From assembly GCA_024509875.1 (NCBI GenBank), contig JAMPIV010005809.1, positions 653,066 through 717,065 on the forward strand: a stretch of DNA of 64,000 nucleotides, written 5' to 3'. The notes under the pieces are model-generated. The model worked only from the letters and a program-made list of their open reading frames with translations, was not told the DNA's origin and searched no databases. Numbering within the stretch: the stretch's first letter is position 1; the number at the start of each line of letters is the position of its first letter. Made by a program: the position numbers and the translations under genes. The stretch comes from Oreohelix idahoensis (Eukaryota; Mollusca; Gastropoda; Stylommatophora; Oreohelicidae). Positions 1 through 12,137 of the stretch are shown here, piece by piece.

Positions 1-1966
1 GGTGTAGGATCGTCAGTTGCTTGGAACACTGATTGTAGATAATCAGGACGTGAGTAATATTCCTTCAACATATTAATGTGGAAGGTTTTATGTTTACCAT
101 TAACATCAACGATGTAGTCGACATCGGATATTCTTGAGATGATCCTGAAAGGACCTCTCCAGGTAATTAAAAGACGATTATTATGCGCAGGGAGTAATAC
201 AAAAGCTTCATCACCAGGTATGAGCTGGCGAAGACGTCTATACTTGTTTGCAAATAGACGAGCTTTTTCTTTGGCTTGTTCGGATGATGCAGTAGCTAAT
301 CTACAAGCATCTATGATTCTCTTTCTCAGAGAGATCACATACTCATAAGAGGATTGAGTTTCCTCTTCAATATTCTCGTCAACCAATAAGTCGTGGATTA
401 ACGACATCGGACCGCGTGGTTGCATGCCGAAAACAAGTTGAAATGGAGAAAACCCCGTTGCTTGATTTTGTACTTCGCGATACGCAAAGAGACAAGCGGG
501 TAGGACCCGATCCCAGTCTTGGGGATGGTCTTGAGTCATCTTACCCAACAACTGCTTGAGTGTCCTATTTAGACGCTCAATTAACCCATTTGACATCGGA
601 TGATAAATAGAACTTAGAGATCTGTCTATACCTAATGTCTTCATAACTTGAGACATGGATTCAGAAATGAACTGAACCCCATGATCCGACAAGATTTTCC
701 GTGGAAAACCAATGCGTGAGAAGATTAACATCAATGCCTCTGCTACACTGGCAGATGAAGTGTTCTTGAGAGGGATGGCTTCAGGCCAGCGAGTGCACAT
801 ATCAATGCACGTAAGATATGCGTATGCCCTCTAGCAGATGGTAGCATAGGACCAATAATGTCTATAGCCATTTTATCAAATGGTCTAATCGGGATGTCCG
901 CAGCTTGAATAGGAGCCGCATGAAATGGACCCCGTACCTTAACTTCTTGACATATCAAACAGGACCGACAATAGAGAGTGATGTCCTTATGGACGCCTGG
1001 CCAGTAGAATGCCGAAAGCACTCTGGATTTGGTACGCGAAAAACCCATATGGCCCGCACATTGCGAGTCATGCGCATGTCGTAATATACGAGATCTCATA
1101 CAGGATGGGACTATAATCTGAGAACATAAGGATGAATCCTTTTCTCGTATTACTCTAACCAAAATCCCATTTTTAAGTATAAAATCATGTCTAGATTTTG
1201 CAAGTTTGTTGCTGGTATTATTTTTGTTCACATACTGAAAAAAATTTTTTAATGAATCATCATTCTTTTGCAATGTTGCAAACAACTCCCGTGAAATAGG
1301 AGCATCATCATCACAAGTGGTATGAACTGTAGGTTCCATAGGTGTATCATGCGACATATTAGTAGCTTGCGCTCTAGTCACTACTGCATTTGCAGTTTGA
1401 ATATGTCGCTCTTCCCATTCAGCAATTTGCTGTGGTGTACACTCTTTAATACCATGTATGCGACCAAGTATTAAATCACAAATTGGATTCGGAAGGAGAC
1501 AAGCTTGAATCTTTCCTGAAAAAAATGGTGTATTAAGATCAATAATAGCAGTGGCAAATGTTTCAATTGTGCCACCAAACGTTACACACTTGACAACCCG
1601 GCCCGTGGCACAACTTGGGTTGATCAGCGAAGTCCGGACGCCGACTGTGCTGCAACCTGAGTCAAATAGGAGAGAGCATGAAATATTGTTGACAAATCCC
1701 TTGTTAAACTTAAGAGAGCCCTGTCCCTGGTGTACTGACGCAGCAGTGGCCGTACAGACTGCAGGTAGACTAGGTAAGGTATGTCCGCAACGCAGCGTCG
1801 TGATCGCCCTGGGCTGGAAAAGAGTAGAGCATTCTGAACAATCTTTGACTTGGGTACAATCAAGAGAACAACACATAGCATTATGAGTTTCAGCTCCTTT
1901 ACCCTGTTCAATGTTAGCCTGTGTATCACTAAAAGCGACATTAGAATGTCTATTCGTATTACTCAA
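1..1966 (-). pseudogene. E1 protease and integrase segment, frameshifted
   Basis: The upstream frame (1966 down to about 820) holds a C-X2-C-X13-C-X-H motif (C-S-E-C ... C-G-H), then an aspartic protease active site LFDSGCST with the catalytic Asp present. It continues with the integrase zinc finger (HAHDSQCAGHMG, then CRSCLICQ) and the start of the catalytic core (DIIGP). A frameshift near 815 moves the rest of the integrase to another frame between 1 and about 815, with the second Asp in a SDHG motif, the Glu in an ERLNRTLK motif, and a GPF (GPY/F-type) module followed by VDYIVDV. The RT expected next lies beyond the window edge. Integrase cleaves and joins DNA ends; this copy is unlikely to be functional because of the frameshift. 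Confidence 0.85.
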
Positions 1967-2099
1967 CGATCTATCTCGTCGACGCGATCGATTTTGATTT
2001 TTGTCATTAAAATTGCCATAATTGTAGTTTCTGCTAGAGTTAAAATTTGGATGAGTCCGATAATTTGTATAATTATCGTTATGATGTTGGTAAAATGGT

Positions 2100-3568
2100 T
2101 TATTTCCAAAAAAATTGTTTGTTTTGCGGACCCTGAGATCTTGATCTCCAGTTTTGTTTATTATAATGTCCTTGATTATTTTTTAAAATTATTGTTACCA
2201 AAATCTCGCGATCTGTGAGCCTGGTTCCAAGAAACATTAAATGGAGCAGATTGTTGAAATTGCTTCCCTTTGTAAAAATTACCATTGTTAAAATTGTCAT
2301 TATTTCCCTTATTGACATATCTGTCAGCACTAAAAGAACGATTGCGTGAAAAAAATTGTTTTGTTGTGCTGCAAAAGCAACAGGCAATTCATTCTTAATC
2401 TGTGCATTACTTAGATCCATGTTTGGGTGAGCAGTGCAAAAATTTTTAGCATGCTGTTCTAAGTCTTTCATAGATAAAGGTTTCCGTTCGTGTAAAAATG
2501 CGAGAAATGTAGGATTTACAGACGAAAGTACCTTATCGCGCATCAGTAAATCGAAGAGACCTTCATACGACTTTTCAATTTTGGATAATTCGATCCATCT
2601 TTCTAATGTTAGTCGTATTTGTGACAGAAAATCACTAAAATTTTTGCTAGATTGAGGTAGTAATGTATGGAATCTTGATCGATATTGGTCTTCTGTCATT
2701 TGGAATTTTTGCAGAAGTGCCGCTCTAAGAGCATTATAGTCATTTTTCTCACCAATGCTGGTGGTATGATAAACTGCTAATGCGTCCCCTGTAAGTAATC
2801 TGGATAAATATGTACAGTATAGAGCTTTATCCACGTTATAAGACACACAAGTGGCCTCAAACCTATCCAGGAAGAATATCACGTCATCAGACGGGGGATT
2901 AAATTTTGGTAATTTAAGGTGAATTTCCTTAAAATTATCATGTCTGGATGAAGTTTGGCTTTCAAAAGTTCTCTGAGAATTAGCTTCCTGAGTTAACCTA
3001 AGTCTCTCATATTCTGACTCTGCTAATTTCAGTTCATGCTGTCGTTTTCTTTCATTCTCTTCCATCTCAAGCTGAAGTCGTTTTGTGTTTTTTGTTCAGC
3101 TATTAATCTTCTTTCTTGCATTTCTTTTTGTTTAACTTCCATTTCTTTTTCAGCTATTAATCTTTTTTTCTTCCATTTCCTTTTTAAGTCTATCTTCAGC
3201 CTCCCTTTGCTTCTGTTCTGCCTCTCGCTGAAATCGTTTCTCTTCTAATTCAGCGGCTAATCTCATTTTTTTTCTCCTCTTCCTCAGCTATAAATTTCCT
3301 CTTCTTTTCATCCTCCTCAGCAGTTAATCTCATTTTTTTTCTCCTCTTCCTCAGCTATAAATTTCCTCTTCTTTTCATTCTCCTCAGCCTCAATCCTTTT
3401 TTGATCTGCCTCAAATTTCAAATTTTCCAAACGTAAAGTTTCTAACCTTCTCTGATCAGCTTCTATTTCTTGAGCTTTCTTATATTCTGCAAGTGCAAAT
3501 GCTTTTGCTTCCTCAGGAGCCATCTGAAGAGCTTTTGCTTGCTTAATGAAATAGTCTAAGGTAGCCAT
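2100..3568 (-). pseudogene. E1 Gag, frameshifted
   Basis: The first ATG (complement of 3566-3568) opens MATLDYFIKQAKAL, parallel to MSTLDYFIEQGKAL of E2. An 83-residue frame rich in Glu, Lys and Arg (coiled-coil type) ends near 3317. The Glu/Lys-rich stretch continues through disrupted frames to 3065, where a 321-residue frame holds the capsid: a FFLDRF motif, a tract around LLQKFQMTEDQYRSRF, then LTLERWIEL and LLMRDKV. This pattern resembles the SCAN-like capsid of Gmr1-type Gag. A further frameshift near 2365 separates it from an Asn/Arg-rich basic tail. Gag builds the particle in the cytoplasm. Defective in this copy. Confidence 0.8.
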
Positions 3569-4645
3569 TATTCAATTTTATTATGTAATAATACTACTTA
3601 AAATTGTTACTACAACTAGTGGTTTTCGTTCCTGTTCTAGAACGGTAAAATCAATTTATATAATAGGCAATAATATTAATAATTAATAATGTAATTTATA
3701 ACATGAAATGGTGTGAAAGCAATAACGTGACAGACAATAGCACAATACTGACACGACACGATAATCAAGACAAATGACTACAGTCGTAGAAATCAAATAA
3801 AATAAAATGTGGAACTAAAATAGAATGTCGTAAAAAATTACGATGACATCTACGATCCAATAATGCACAAGACAATTGACAACACAGTGTAAAAACATAT
3901 GCTTTGTAAAAAAATGAACGACAGTCAGGTAAGATGGACAATAATCACATACAAAATACATCATGAAAATAAGGTACAAGTAAAAATAACTACCAAAAAC
4001 AACAATTAAAACTTGACGAAACAGCTAAAACAGTCAGGTGTCACAGACTACCAGACACAGTGGACCAAAGATCCTTCTATGCTCACGCATAGGAACATTC
4101 CACTGCGGGAAGTCTGCAAAATAATGTCCTACAGAACGTCTGACGAAGAGCCCGAATTGGCTTCGAGATGGATCTCGTTCGTCAGATCAACCTCCCTACC
4201 TCCCACGAAGAATACACAACATATAACACTTAACACGAAAAATATGAATGTGGACATATCACGGAAGGCACAACTAAGCGTAATAAAGTGTACAACGGAA
4301 ACACGTTATACTCATCTCGCGTGCAGGTAAAAAATCAATGTGCCTCGTCTCCGTGGATGTACGTCTACAGATAAAATACTTCGTTCTGCGTATCTAGATT
4401 ACAGCTCGCACGCAATAATGATGAAGAGATGATCTCCAAGTAATCAGTCACTGTGAAACTTGACGTGGAGGTTGATTGAAGACCTTGACCTTGGTAAACG
4501 TAAGTTGAATCTGATTTCTCATCCCACTGGGTTCCAAGTTCGAGATGTTGGTGACTTGAAAGTTAAAATCTTCTTTTCACAGAAAAGTATTGAGTACGTT
4601 CTTTGGAAGTTAGTTATTTCCAGACCACACTGGCATACCAATTAT
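3569..4645 (-). other. E1 5' leader, non-coding
   Basis: AT-rich stretch between the Gag start and the candidate 5' LTR. No ORF with recognisable similarity was found in either strand. It matches the position of the roughly 1.35-kb leader in E2. Confidence 0.5.
4623..4640 (-). promoter_or_regulatory. Candidate primer binding site of E1
   Basis: On the minus strand it reads TGGTATGCCAGTGTGGTC, five bases inside the candidate LTR edge at 4646. It shares the pattern TGGT-N3-CCAG with the equivalent sites of E2 (15525-15542) and E5 (53275-53286). The matching tRNA was not identified. Confidence 0.4.
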
Positions 4646-5741
4646 TGTTGACTCCGTTTTATCGTTGAGTTCAGTTTATACTGGTGAAGTGGTAGCTTAA
4701 AACGCGAATGGTTAAAATGAACGAATGTCAACAATATTCTTCAAACGAACTTCAACAAGTAGTATTGAACTGGGTGAACTGGGCAAGTACTGGCAGTACA
4801 GAAGTCGGTGGTGACTGTACATAGATTTTATTCAACACAGCACATACGGAGTGGACAAGACTAACATCGTCACAGGCGCAGAAATCATACGTCAACATGT
4901 TGATAATTACTTTTAAAGTTCCTGAAGATTCTCTACTAATAAAGTCCTCTGACTCAAGTGACTGAGGATCACAAAACTGTTACCATATACTATTCCGCTC
5001 ATTCAAGTCCATTGACCTTCCTTCAAGGACGTCCATCATGGTAACGTATTCATACTCCAGGATAAAATTCTTCCATATCATACTTCACAATCCCAGACTT
5101 TCTCCATACATCCCGTTATATATAGTATATAGTTTTCAAACAAAGTCATACATGATAATACGAACAGGTTAGAGATTCCAGTTGACTAACCTCTCCCATT
5201 CTATGCCACGCTTCTGGCATTGTAGTAACAGCATATTAAACATGTGAAGCATATAAATTCATTAACTTGATTTCTTGTAGGTATTCTCCCTCTACGAAAA
5301 GATTCAAAGGCTATCGACTCCGTGTGTCCAATTCTAGGAATGTCATCTACGATGAATTCCCGCTAGACCATTAATAGGAGCGGCCTGATACTTTAATGTA
5401 CATAAATAAACATGCCATAAGAAATGGGGCGACACTTACTTTATACTTCCACTATTGACTTCGCCATGAAGATCAATAGATACGAATACAACTGATGGCT
5501 ATTTCACATTTGCCAAAAATCAAAGGATAACACAGCGGACATAAATATGGTCCGAGCTGCCCCATTCATGACGTCAGAAACTACTCAACTAGGTTACACG
5601 TGCGTCCAAAGCAACTCACCCTGCATTGTGCACGTCAGTGCGTGAATCAATCGAACGCACAAATAATATAACTATATAAAACTGGTGCGTACATTTGGCA
5701 GGACCGAAGACTACCCCCGTAGGTAATAAATGTACGTAACA
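4646..5741 (-). repeat. Candidate 5' LTR of E1
   Basis: Bounded by TGTTGAC at 4646 and CGTAACA ending at 5741, giving a TG...CA unit of about 1.1 kb next to a candidate primer binding site. The second LTR is outside the window, so the assignment rests on position and termini only. No gene is visible inside. Confidence 0.35.
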
Positions 5742-5750
5742 CCTATCCTT

Positions 5751-5751
<1 letters not shown>

Positions 5752-5791
<40 letters not shown>
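5752..5791. repeat. Poly-C tract of 40 bases
   Basis: Uninterrupted run of 40 C just outside the candidate E1 LTR. It can form G-quadruplex or i-motif structures, and its length may be inexact because such runs are hard to sequence. Confidence 0.95.
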
Positions 5792-6140
5792 ACACTCAGT
5801 CCAAATAGATTAAATAAAAACCTAAATTTTGTATGACTTCCCATTTCAGAGAAACAAACAAACAATAAAAAGAAAAAACAAACAAAAGATAAAATAATGA
5901 ACGAAGTAAAACAAACAAACAAAGTAAAGCCTCTCATAACTGCCCTGTTGTTAACAAGGTGAAAAGGAGTGAGAAAGCCCTTCGGTTTTTGAGATTACAC
6001 CAAATCCACCCATTATCTGCCATCATCCACACGAGCCCCCCATCAGACTACCCCAAATCCTCACACCATCACTGATCCTTATACGATTAATTTTAGGTCT
6101 TGTTATATACTGTTTTACTATATTGTGCATTTCTGTAGGT
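5792..6140. other. Intergenic, nothing recognised
   Basis: A/C-rich low-complexity sequence (repeated AAACAAAC blocks at about 5855-5925) followed by unique sequence. No supportable gene. Confidence 0.5.
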
Positions 6141-6443
6141 CTATTTATGTTTCACTGTTCTGGATGAATTGCATGCCTGTAAATAATATAATATTGGTTT
6201 TCTCTGTTGTTCATACTTCCTACATTTTAGTATGAAATGCTCTATATTATAAGGTATCCAAGCTATTAGAGCAGAACATCCTCTGGAGCATAGGTAAGTA
6301 TTTCCCAGTAATATCTCTTCTGCTATATCAGGTCTACCGCATTCTCGTAAGTTTCTTGTAGCCCGAATAGCCGAAAATGAGTCTGTCAATATTGTCAATT
6401 TATGAGGAGGGTTGTTAGAGAAGATTTCCAGAATTGCAACCAT
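6141..6443 (-). pseudogene. LINE RNase H / C-terminal zinc-finger relic
   Basis: A 100-residue frame reads through an RNase H core (VAILEIFSNN, then LTILTDSFSAI with a catalytic Asp) and later IAWIP followed by NIEHFILKCRKYEQQR, like the C-terminal H/C motif that follows RNase H in I-type LINEs. The stretch between IAWIP and the finger, normally holding the HCG.PGNE.AD block, is missing. It lacks RT and endonuclease and is an old fragment of a non-LTR retrotransposon. Confidence 0.65.
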
Positions 6444-6482
6444 CTCTGCTGTGAAAATCGAAGTATTATCTGTTATACTATA

Positions 6483-6914
6483 CTGTTAAAAAAAAAAGAA
6501 ACGCAACTTTTTTGGTGTTACTTTTATAAAAGATATTCGCTGATTGGACATCAGTCAACCTATCGACTGTGTTCATCTGGTCATTAACTTATCGTGGTTA
6601 CCTGAATTGTACTCACCTCATGATTCGTGAGGTCATGAAAGAGGTCAAGGTCAAAACAACATTTTTGACAATAACTCGTGACAGGTTCATGAGAATCCCG
6701 TGAAACTTACTGAACACAAAACTCTCTGACCATATTATTGAATGCCTATAAAAGATTGACGCTCCTCGAATAAATTCAGTTGAAAATTCAATGCGCAAGT
6801 ATGGCTCATCTCACTACAGAACAACGACTCATCATCATTGGACGTTTACACACTGGACAGTCACAAAGTGTAGTGGCCAGACAATTTAATGTGGTTAGAA
6901 GCACCATTAGTCGC
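6483..6914 (+). mobile_element. Tc1-like transposon, left part with transposase N-terminus
   Basis: Begins after a TA at 6481 with CTGTT, an A-run and GAAACGCAAC, the style of a Tc1/mariner terminal repeat. ATG at 6801 opens MAHLTTEQRLIIIGRLHTGQ, the first helix-turn-helix of a Tc1-type transposase. The frame is cut at 6914 by insertion of E2. The rest of the same transposase resumes at 29140 after a duplicated gtcgc (6910-6914 and 29140-29144). The right terminal repeat was not found after 29884. Confidence 0.8.
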
Positions 6915-8230
6915 TGTAACCGCCAGAAATGTCACGGCCACGAGAAATGTAACGTACTGTGTATGCGTGATGTGAAAGCTGGCAGAGTGAACGTGTCGTT
7001 TATCACCTGGACTGTGTAATGTTGCGGTGTTGATGTAGGTCACCAGCGTGAGGTGCTGCCAGGGGTAATATGATTACTCACACAAAAACGGCGTACATGT
7101 TATAGATGTGTGGTACTGGTATTATGATGTGCTGAGTGTGGGTGTAGACGAGAACGCGAATGCTTGAAGCTCTTAGTTAAGTCAATAATGCACCCATCCA
7201 CTCGCATGCAGTAGTCAATGATGAATTGAAGACTGCTGGCACGTTTCAAACATTTATTTACGAAACTGACAGTAGCATCAACAGGACAGTCAAATCGACA
7301 AGACTTCCCATAAATAATGAATGACTGTTAAATGTCTGGTAATCAAAGGCTTGCATCATACATCAACTAGGACATACCCAAACATCATCTGTCCTAATGT
7401 TACAGTTTATAACGTAGCTTCCGTACCATTGACTCAGCGCGTCAGGTACTTAATTAGCTCCGTCGTCCAACAAACGAGCTCCTAAATTGCGTAGCAATAA
7501 TACATAAGGCTGTTATTCAACTGGCATAGCCCGCCAGATATATTTCCTCTTGCTGAAAAATATTGGCCGTAATACAGGGCCTCAATATGTAGAAGCTGTG
7601 TATCCTTTCTTAGCAGGCACGATCAAACCATGCTAAACATATATACCACCAACCTGCGGCGTCCACAATAATTTATCATCATCATTAGGCTTCTGTTCAA
7701 TTGAAAACACATAATTTCATTTGGCTAGAACAAGAAGCAAAGAAGGAATTCTGTCTCTCAAGATCTGTGAGCTTCACTCGCAGATAGGTAATTTCAAATG
7801 TTCTGCAACCAAAGGCATATTAATATGAATGTCATTTACCTTTTACAGAATCTTCCGGATACACACTTAATAAATGTCGTCACTCTTGACGAACAAAGAA
7901 TCACTGGGGAAAACATTGACATTTCAGTCATATCGAAACTTTCCAATCCCCACGATGATATAGAGAAAATCACAACGGACAGCCCAAAAAACACCATCTC
8001 CCTGACGGAAGTTTCCTCAGTTCACGCCCAGAACCTGCGCATGCCCAGACAGCATAAAACTGAGCATCGTTAAGACAACTCAACGACAATAATTGAAAGA
8101 AAGAGAAGATAACCCTTAAACAACCTGTCATAGAAGTTAATACCCAATTATCCAACTTTGACTAACAAAGTTTTACAACAAAGTATTAAATAGATTTACC
8201 TATTATGACTCCGTCAAAACGACAGCAACA
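6915..8230 (-). repeat. E2 3' LTR
   Basis: 1316 bp, TG...CA, matching the split right LTR with small indels. A plus-strand (antisense) ORF of 91 residues at 7798-8073 recurs in the other LTR as 95 residues (28695-28982), the difference being 12 bp in frame. No function can be assigned to that ORF. Confidence 0.92.
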
Positions 8231-9195
8231 GACAACCGCACCCCCCGTATTAAAAAAAAATGACCCATTTAAAAAAAATACATCAATGAGCAAGATACCA
8301 CACGCTCATGACACATGAATAATGCGCCAATGAAAGAATCAACCGGAGAGAATCAAATCATCTCACCAAATAATAGAAAATGTATTCGGGAAGGTACCAT
8401 CAAAGAAACCTCAGTTGCTGGCGATACTAACAAAAATTACATAACTATCAAACAATTATGCAATACTATAATCATAGCAATGACAAATGACAATCTATCT
8501 CAAGAAGTCATATCAATATACAAATTACAATGTTATACCATTAATATATGTAATGGATGGACAGGACCAAATTTGTTAAATTCCTTACACATTATCTAAC
8601 AATAGAAGTATATTATATACAAATAAGTGTTGCGATCTCTCGAACAAATGAAAGGTATGGCATCATCATGGTTCTCACACGCGCTCCGTACTTGGTATAG
8701 TTTGCACCGAGAACAATATAAATGACACAATTAGTAACATGCTATAATGCACTATAGTCATTACAAAATTATTTAAGTATTACAGGGTGTTTATAAAGTC
8801 GCTGTGCAGTGAATTTGAAAAATATTTTAGAATGATGCAAATTTACGTCATGATATTCTGTGTTCCAATGCTGTGTTCCACAATCCCGTGTGCAGCATTA
8901 CACAACAAGCCCCAATTGAAAACCACATTTCTGGTGACGTAGTCTCGCCCGGGCGTAAATTTCACTGCACAGCGACTTTATAAACACCCTGTATATGTGG
9001 CCATTTTAACATTTTTCCTTTTCTTATTTTTTTGACCTTTATTTTATGTTAACCTTAACCTTCCACATTACATCAAAGATAGTAATAGAGAAAGAAAACA
9101 ATCAATTTACTAATCTAAGGTGAAACAAATGTGTTACTGTATATTATGAACAGACATGAGTCTGGAAATGTATCATGAAATCTAGGACACAAGAC
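8231..9195 (-). other. E2 region between RNase H and 3' LTR
   Basis: About 1 kb of AT-rich non-coding sequence after the RNase H stop. It contains a MITE (8781-8993). The LTR-adjacent segment (GCACCCCCCG on the plus strand near 8238) is purine-rich on the minus strand and could act as a polypurine tract, but this is weak. Confidence 0.55.
8781..8993. mobile_element. MITE with perfect 33-bp terminal inverted repeats
   Basis: Positions 8781-8813 and 8961-8993 are exact reverse complements, starting TACAGGGTGTTTATAAAGTC. If the outer TA is the target duplication, the element is a 209-bp non-autonomous Tc1/mariner-type MITE. No coding capacity. It lies in the non-coding 3' part of E2, so it inserted after or travelled with E2. 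Confidence 0.85.
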
Positions 9196-9777
9196 TTAAG
9201 TGGAATCATGTGGGCATCTAGACAGTATGTCCGCCATCACATTATCCGAACCACGGATAGCCCGCACCGTGAAATGAAAAGGTTGAAGAGCAATAGCATA
9301 TCGAGTAGATCTCGAGCTCTTCAAATCCTTGTTCTGCATAGCTGTAAGAGCTTTTTGGTCGGTTTCCATAATGAAATGCGCGCCTAGAAGGAATCTTTGT
9401 AGCTTAAGAATGGCCCAGACCATAGCTAACAATTCACGGTCCAAAACCGAATAGTTCCTTTCTGCCGCATTCAATTTCCTAGAGATATACATCACAGGAT
9501 GCAGAGTTCCTGAATACTCCTGCATAAGTGCCGCCCCGATCCCAGTGGAAGAGGCATCACTACGAAGGACAAAAGTCTTATCAATCGATGGTAGTCGTAA
9601 GATAGGAGGAGATGAGAACAAATTCTTAATCTGATCCAATGAAGACTGGCATTCTTGGGACCAGCGCACCATGTTAGGAGAACCTTTTTTCAATAAAGTT
9701 GAAAGAGGTGCCATAATGGAGGACAGATTCTTAATGAATCTTCCGTAGAATTGTATTAATCCCAAGAGACTACGCAA
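9196..9777 (-). pseudogene. E2 RT C-terminus and RNase H
   Basis: A 193-residue frame opens with the RT thumb/connection (LLGLIQFYGRFIKNLS) and continues into RNase H: LRSDASSTGIGAAL with the first Asp, ELLAMVWAILKLQRFLLG with the Glu, METDQKAL with the second Asp, and DNVMADILSR with the last Asp. All four acidic residues are present. It ends at a stop at 9196, the end of the polyprotein. It is out of frame with the RT frame upstream because of a frameshift near 9785. RNase H removes the RNA strand during reverse transcription. No integrase follows; integrase lies upstream of RT instead. Confidence 0.9.
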
Positions 9778-12137
9778 TTGCTTTTTGTTTTAGGAACGGA
9801 GATATTTAATATCTTAGAAATGTTCTGGTCCTCTGTCTTCAATAGGCCATGACCAACACGATGACCTAGGAAAGAAATTTCACTAAACCCAACAAAGGCT
9901 TTAGAGGGTTTTGCAGTCAAATTAGGCTCGCGTAGAGTAGACAGTAACTCATTTAAACCCGAATAGTGTTCTTCCCAAGTATCGCTGAAAAGACAGATGT
10001 CGTCTAAGTATGCAATGACATCTGTACGATATGAGAGAATTCGACGCATCATGCGTACGAAAGTAGCTGGGGCGTTCATCAGCCCGAAAGGCATAAAATT
10101 CCATTGATACAAACCCCTAGGTGTTGAGAAAGCAGTGAAAGGTTTGGCGCGTTCAGTTAACCGAACTTGCCAATAGCCTTTCGACAAGTCAAGTTTAGTA
10201 AAGAATCGCGATTTAGAAAGTCTAGTAAGTAGATCTTCCAATAAAGGCATAGGTTCAGCATCGAACTTCGTAACTTGGTTCAATTTGCGATAATCGACGC
10301 AAAGACGTATGTTATTGTCTTTCTTTCGAACAATAACCATGGACGAAGAGTATGCTGAAGTGGATGGCTCAATTATTTTCAATTGTATCATTTCATCCAA
10401 TTCTTTCTCGACTTGCGCTTGGAAATGAATAGGGATAGGATATGGTCTTACTCTGATCGGATTATGATCAGTAAGTATAATGTCATGTTTGATAATATTT
10501 GTGTGTCCAGGAATGTCGGTAAGGACATCCTGAAATGATTGTAGCAAAGAAGATACTTGACGCTGTTCCTCAAAAGACAAATTAGAAGAAACCGAAACGT
10601 TTCTCCATGATTCCGTAGAATTGAGTGGAATCATAGGAAGAGGTAGATTAACATCTGAAAACGTAGTTTCCTCCTCCTGTATAACCGACAGGGATGAGAT
10701 ATGACCATGTTGGACTGGAGAATCGCCCGTCGCCTGGAAAATAGGCTGCAAATAGTCTGGTCGTTCAATAAATTCCGTAAGCATATTTATATGGAAGGTT
10801 TTATGCCTTCCATCAATATCGACAACATAGTCGACATCGGAAATTTTTGAGACTATTCTATATGGACCTTTCCATGCAATGAGAAGTCTGTTCTCCCTCG
10901 AAGGAAGTAAGACAAACGCTTTGTCTCCAGGACAAAGTTGACGTAGGCGTCTCTTCTTATTAGCGAATTGCCTCGCCTTTTCTTTGGCAAATTCGGAGGA
11001 TGAAGTCGCTAACTTGCATGCTTCGATAATCTTATGCCTGAGAGCAATGACATACTCATATGAAGATTGAGTGTCATTGTCAATGTTATCGGCAGTTATC
11101 AAATCGTGTAGCAAGGACATAGGACCGCGCGGTTGCGCGCCAAAAACTAATTGAAAGGGAGAAAACCCTGTATGCTCCTTGGGGACCTCTCTATAGGCAA
11201 AGAGAGCCGCGGGTAAAACCCTGTCCCAATCCTGAGGATGATCCTCAGTAATCTTGCCAAGTAAGTTCTTAAGTGTTCTATTAAGACGTTCAAATAACCC
11301 ATTAGACATTGGGTGATAAATACTACTGAGAGACCTTTTAATATCTAGGATAGACATCACCTGCGACATAGTGTCTGATATCAATTGAGTACCATGGTCT
11401 GACAATATTTCTCTGGGAAAACCCAAACGAGAAAATATTAGCCAAAGAGCGTCTGCGATATCGGCAGTAGATATGCTCTTTAGAGGTATAGCCTCTGGCC
11501 AACGTGTGCACATGTCGACGCATGTTAGGATGAATTGATGTCCTCTGGCTGACTTAATCTTAAAAGGGCCAATAATATCTATTGCCATCTTCTGGAATGG
11601 TCGAATGGGAATGTCTGCAGCCTGGATAGGTGCAGCATGTCGTGGACCTCTAGATTTGACTTCTTGACAAATCTTACAAGATCGGCAATAAATTCGTATG
11701 TCTTTGTTTACGAATGGCCAAAAGAAAGCCGCTTGAACTCTCGACTTAGTGCGAGAAAAACCCATGTGTCCAGCACATTGAGAATCGTGTGCATGTTGAA
11801 GCATTAAGGCTCTCATACTTTTGGGCACAAGAATTTGAGAGTGCATAGATTTGTCTGAGTGTTGTACCATACGTACTAGTATACCATTCTTCATAGTGAT
11901 ATACGATTTGTGAATTGTATTTTGATTCGTATCACCGTTTTTAGCGAGAAGAAAGTATTTATTTAGAGAAGAGTCTTCTTCTTGTAGTTTCACAAACGAG
12001 TCATGTGAAATAACCAAGTGATCATCTTGGCTACCAACTTCATTACTATCATTAGATGAAGTTGAAGGAATAAGAGCTTGTGCTCTTGTTACAACCACAT
12101 TGGCATGTTTGGATATTATGTTCTTCCCAAGCAGCAA
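9756..12137 (-). pseudogene. E2 integrase-RT polyprotein segment
   Basis: A single 793-residue frame. Residues about 105-160 are the integrase zinc finger (HAHDSQCAGHMG, CRSCKICQ). About 185-320 are the catalytic core with DIIGPF, SDHGTQ and the Glu in ERLNRTLK. About 420-455 are a GPY/F module (WKGPYRIV, VDYVVDI). Then comes a linker, and RT occupies about 550-770 with RLCVDYRKLN, LDLSKGYWQV and the YLDD catalytic box near 706. The open frame through both domains shows that integrase-before-RT is real and not an assembly join. It is cut off from protease by a frameshift near 12110 and from RNase H near 9785. Confidence 0.93.

Larger units (their letters stand above)
1..5741 (-). mobile_element. 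E1: Gmr1-like Ty3/gypsy LTR retrotransposon, 5' portion
   Basis: Reading on the minus strand, the order is candidate 5' LTR, leader, Gag, Cys/His motif, protease and integrase; the element then leaves the window, so RT, RNase H and the 3' LTR are not visible. Integrase directly follows protease, as in E2 (9196-14191), where the whole order is visible; this is the Gmr1 arrangement. Protein-level similarity to E2 is obvious along the whole visible length. The reading frame is broken several times, so this copy is defective. The outer boundary at 5741 is inferred from a TG...CA pattern only. Confidence 0.8.

Noticed and set aside
5743..5937. Minus-strand ORF ending in a poly-Gly run
   Set aside because: The poly-Gly comes from the 40-base poly-C tract; no domain.
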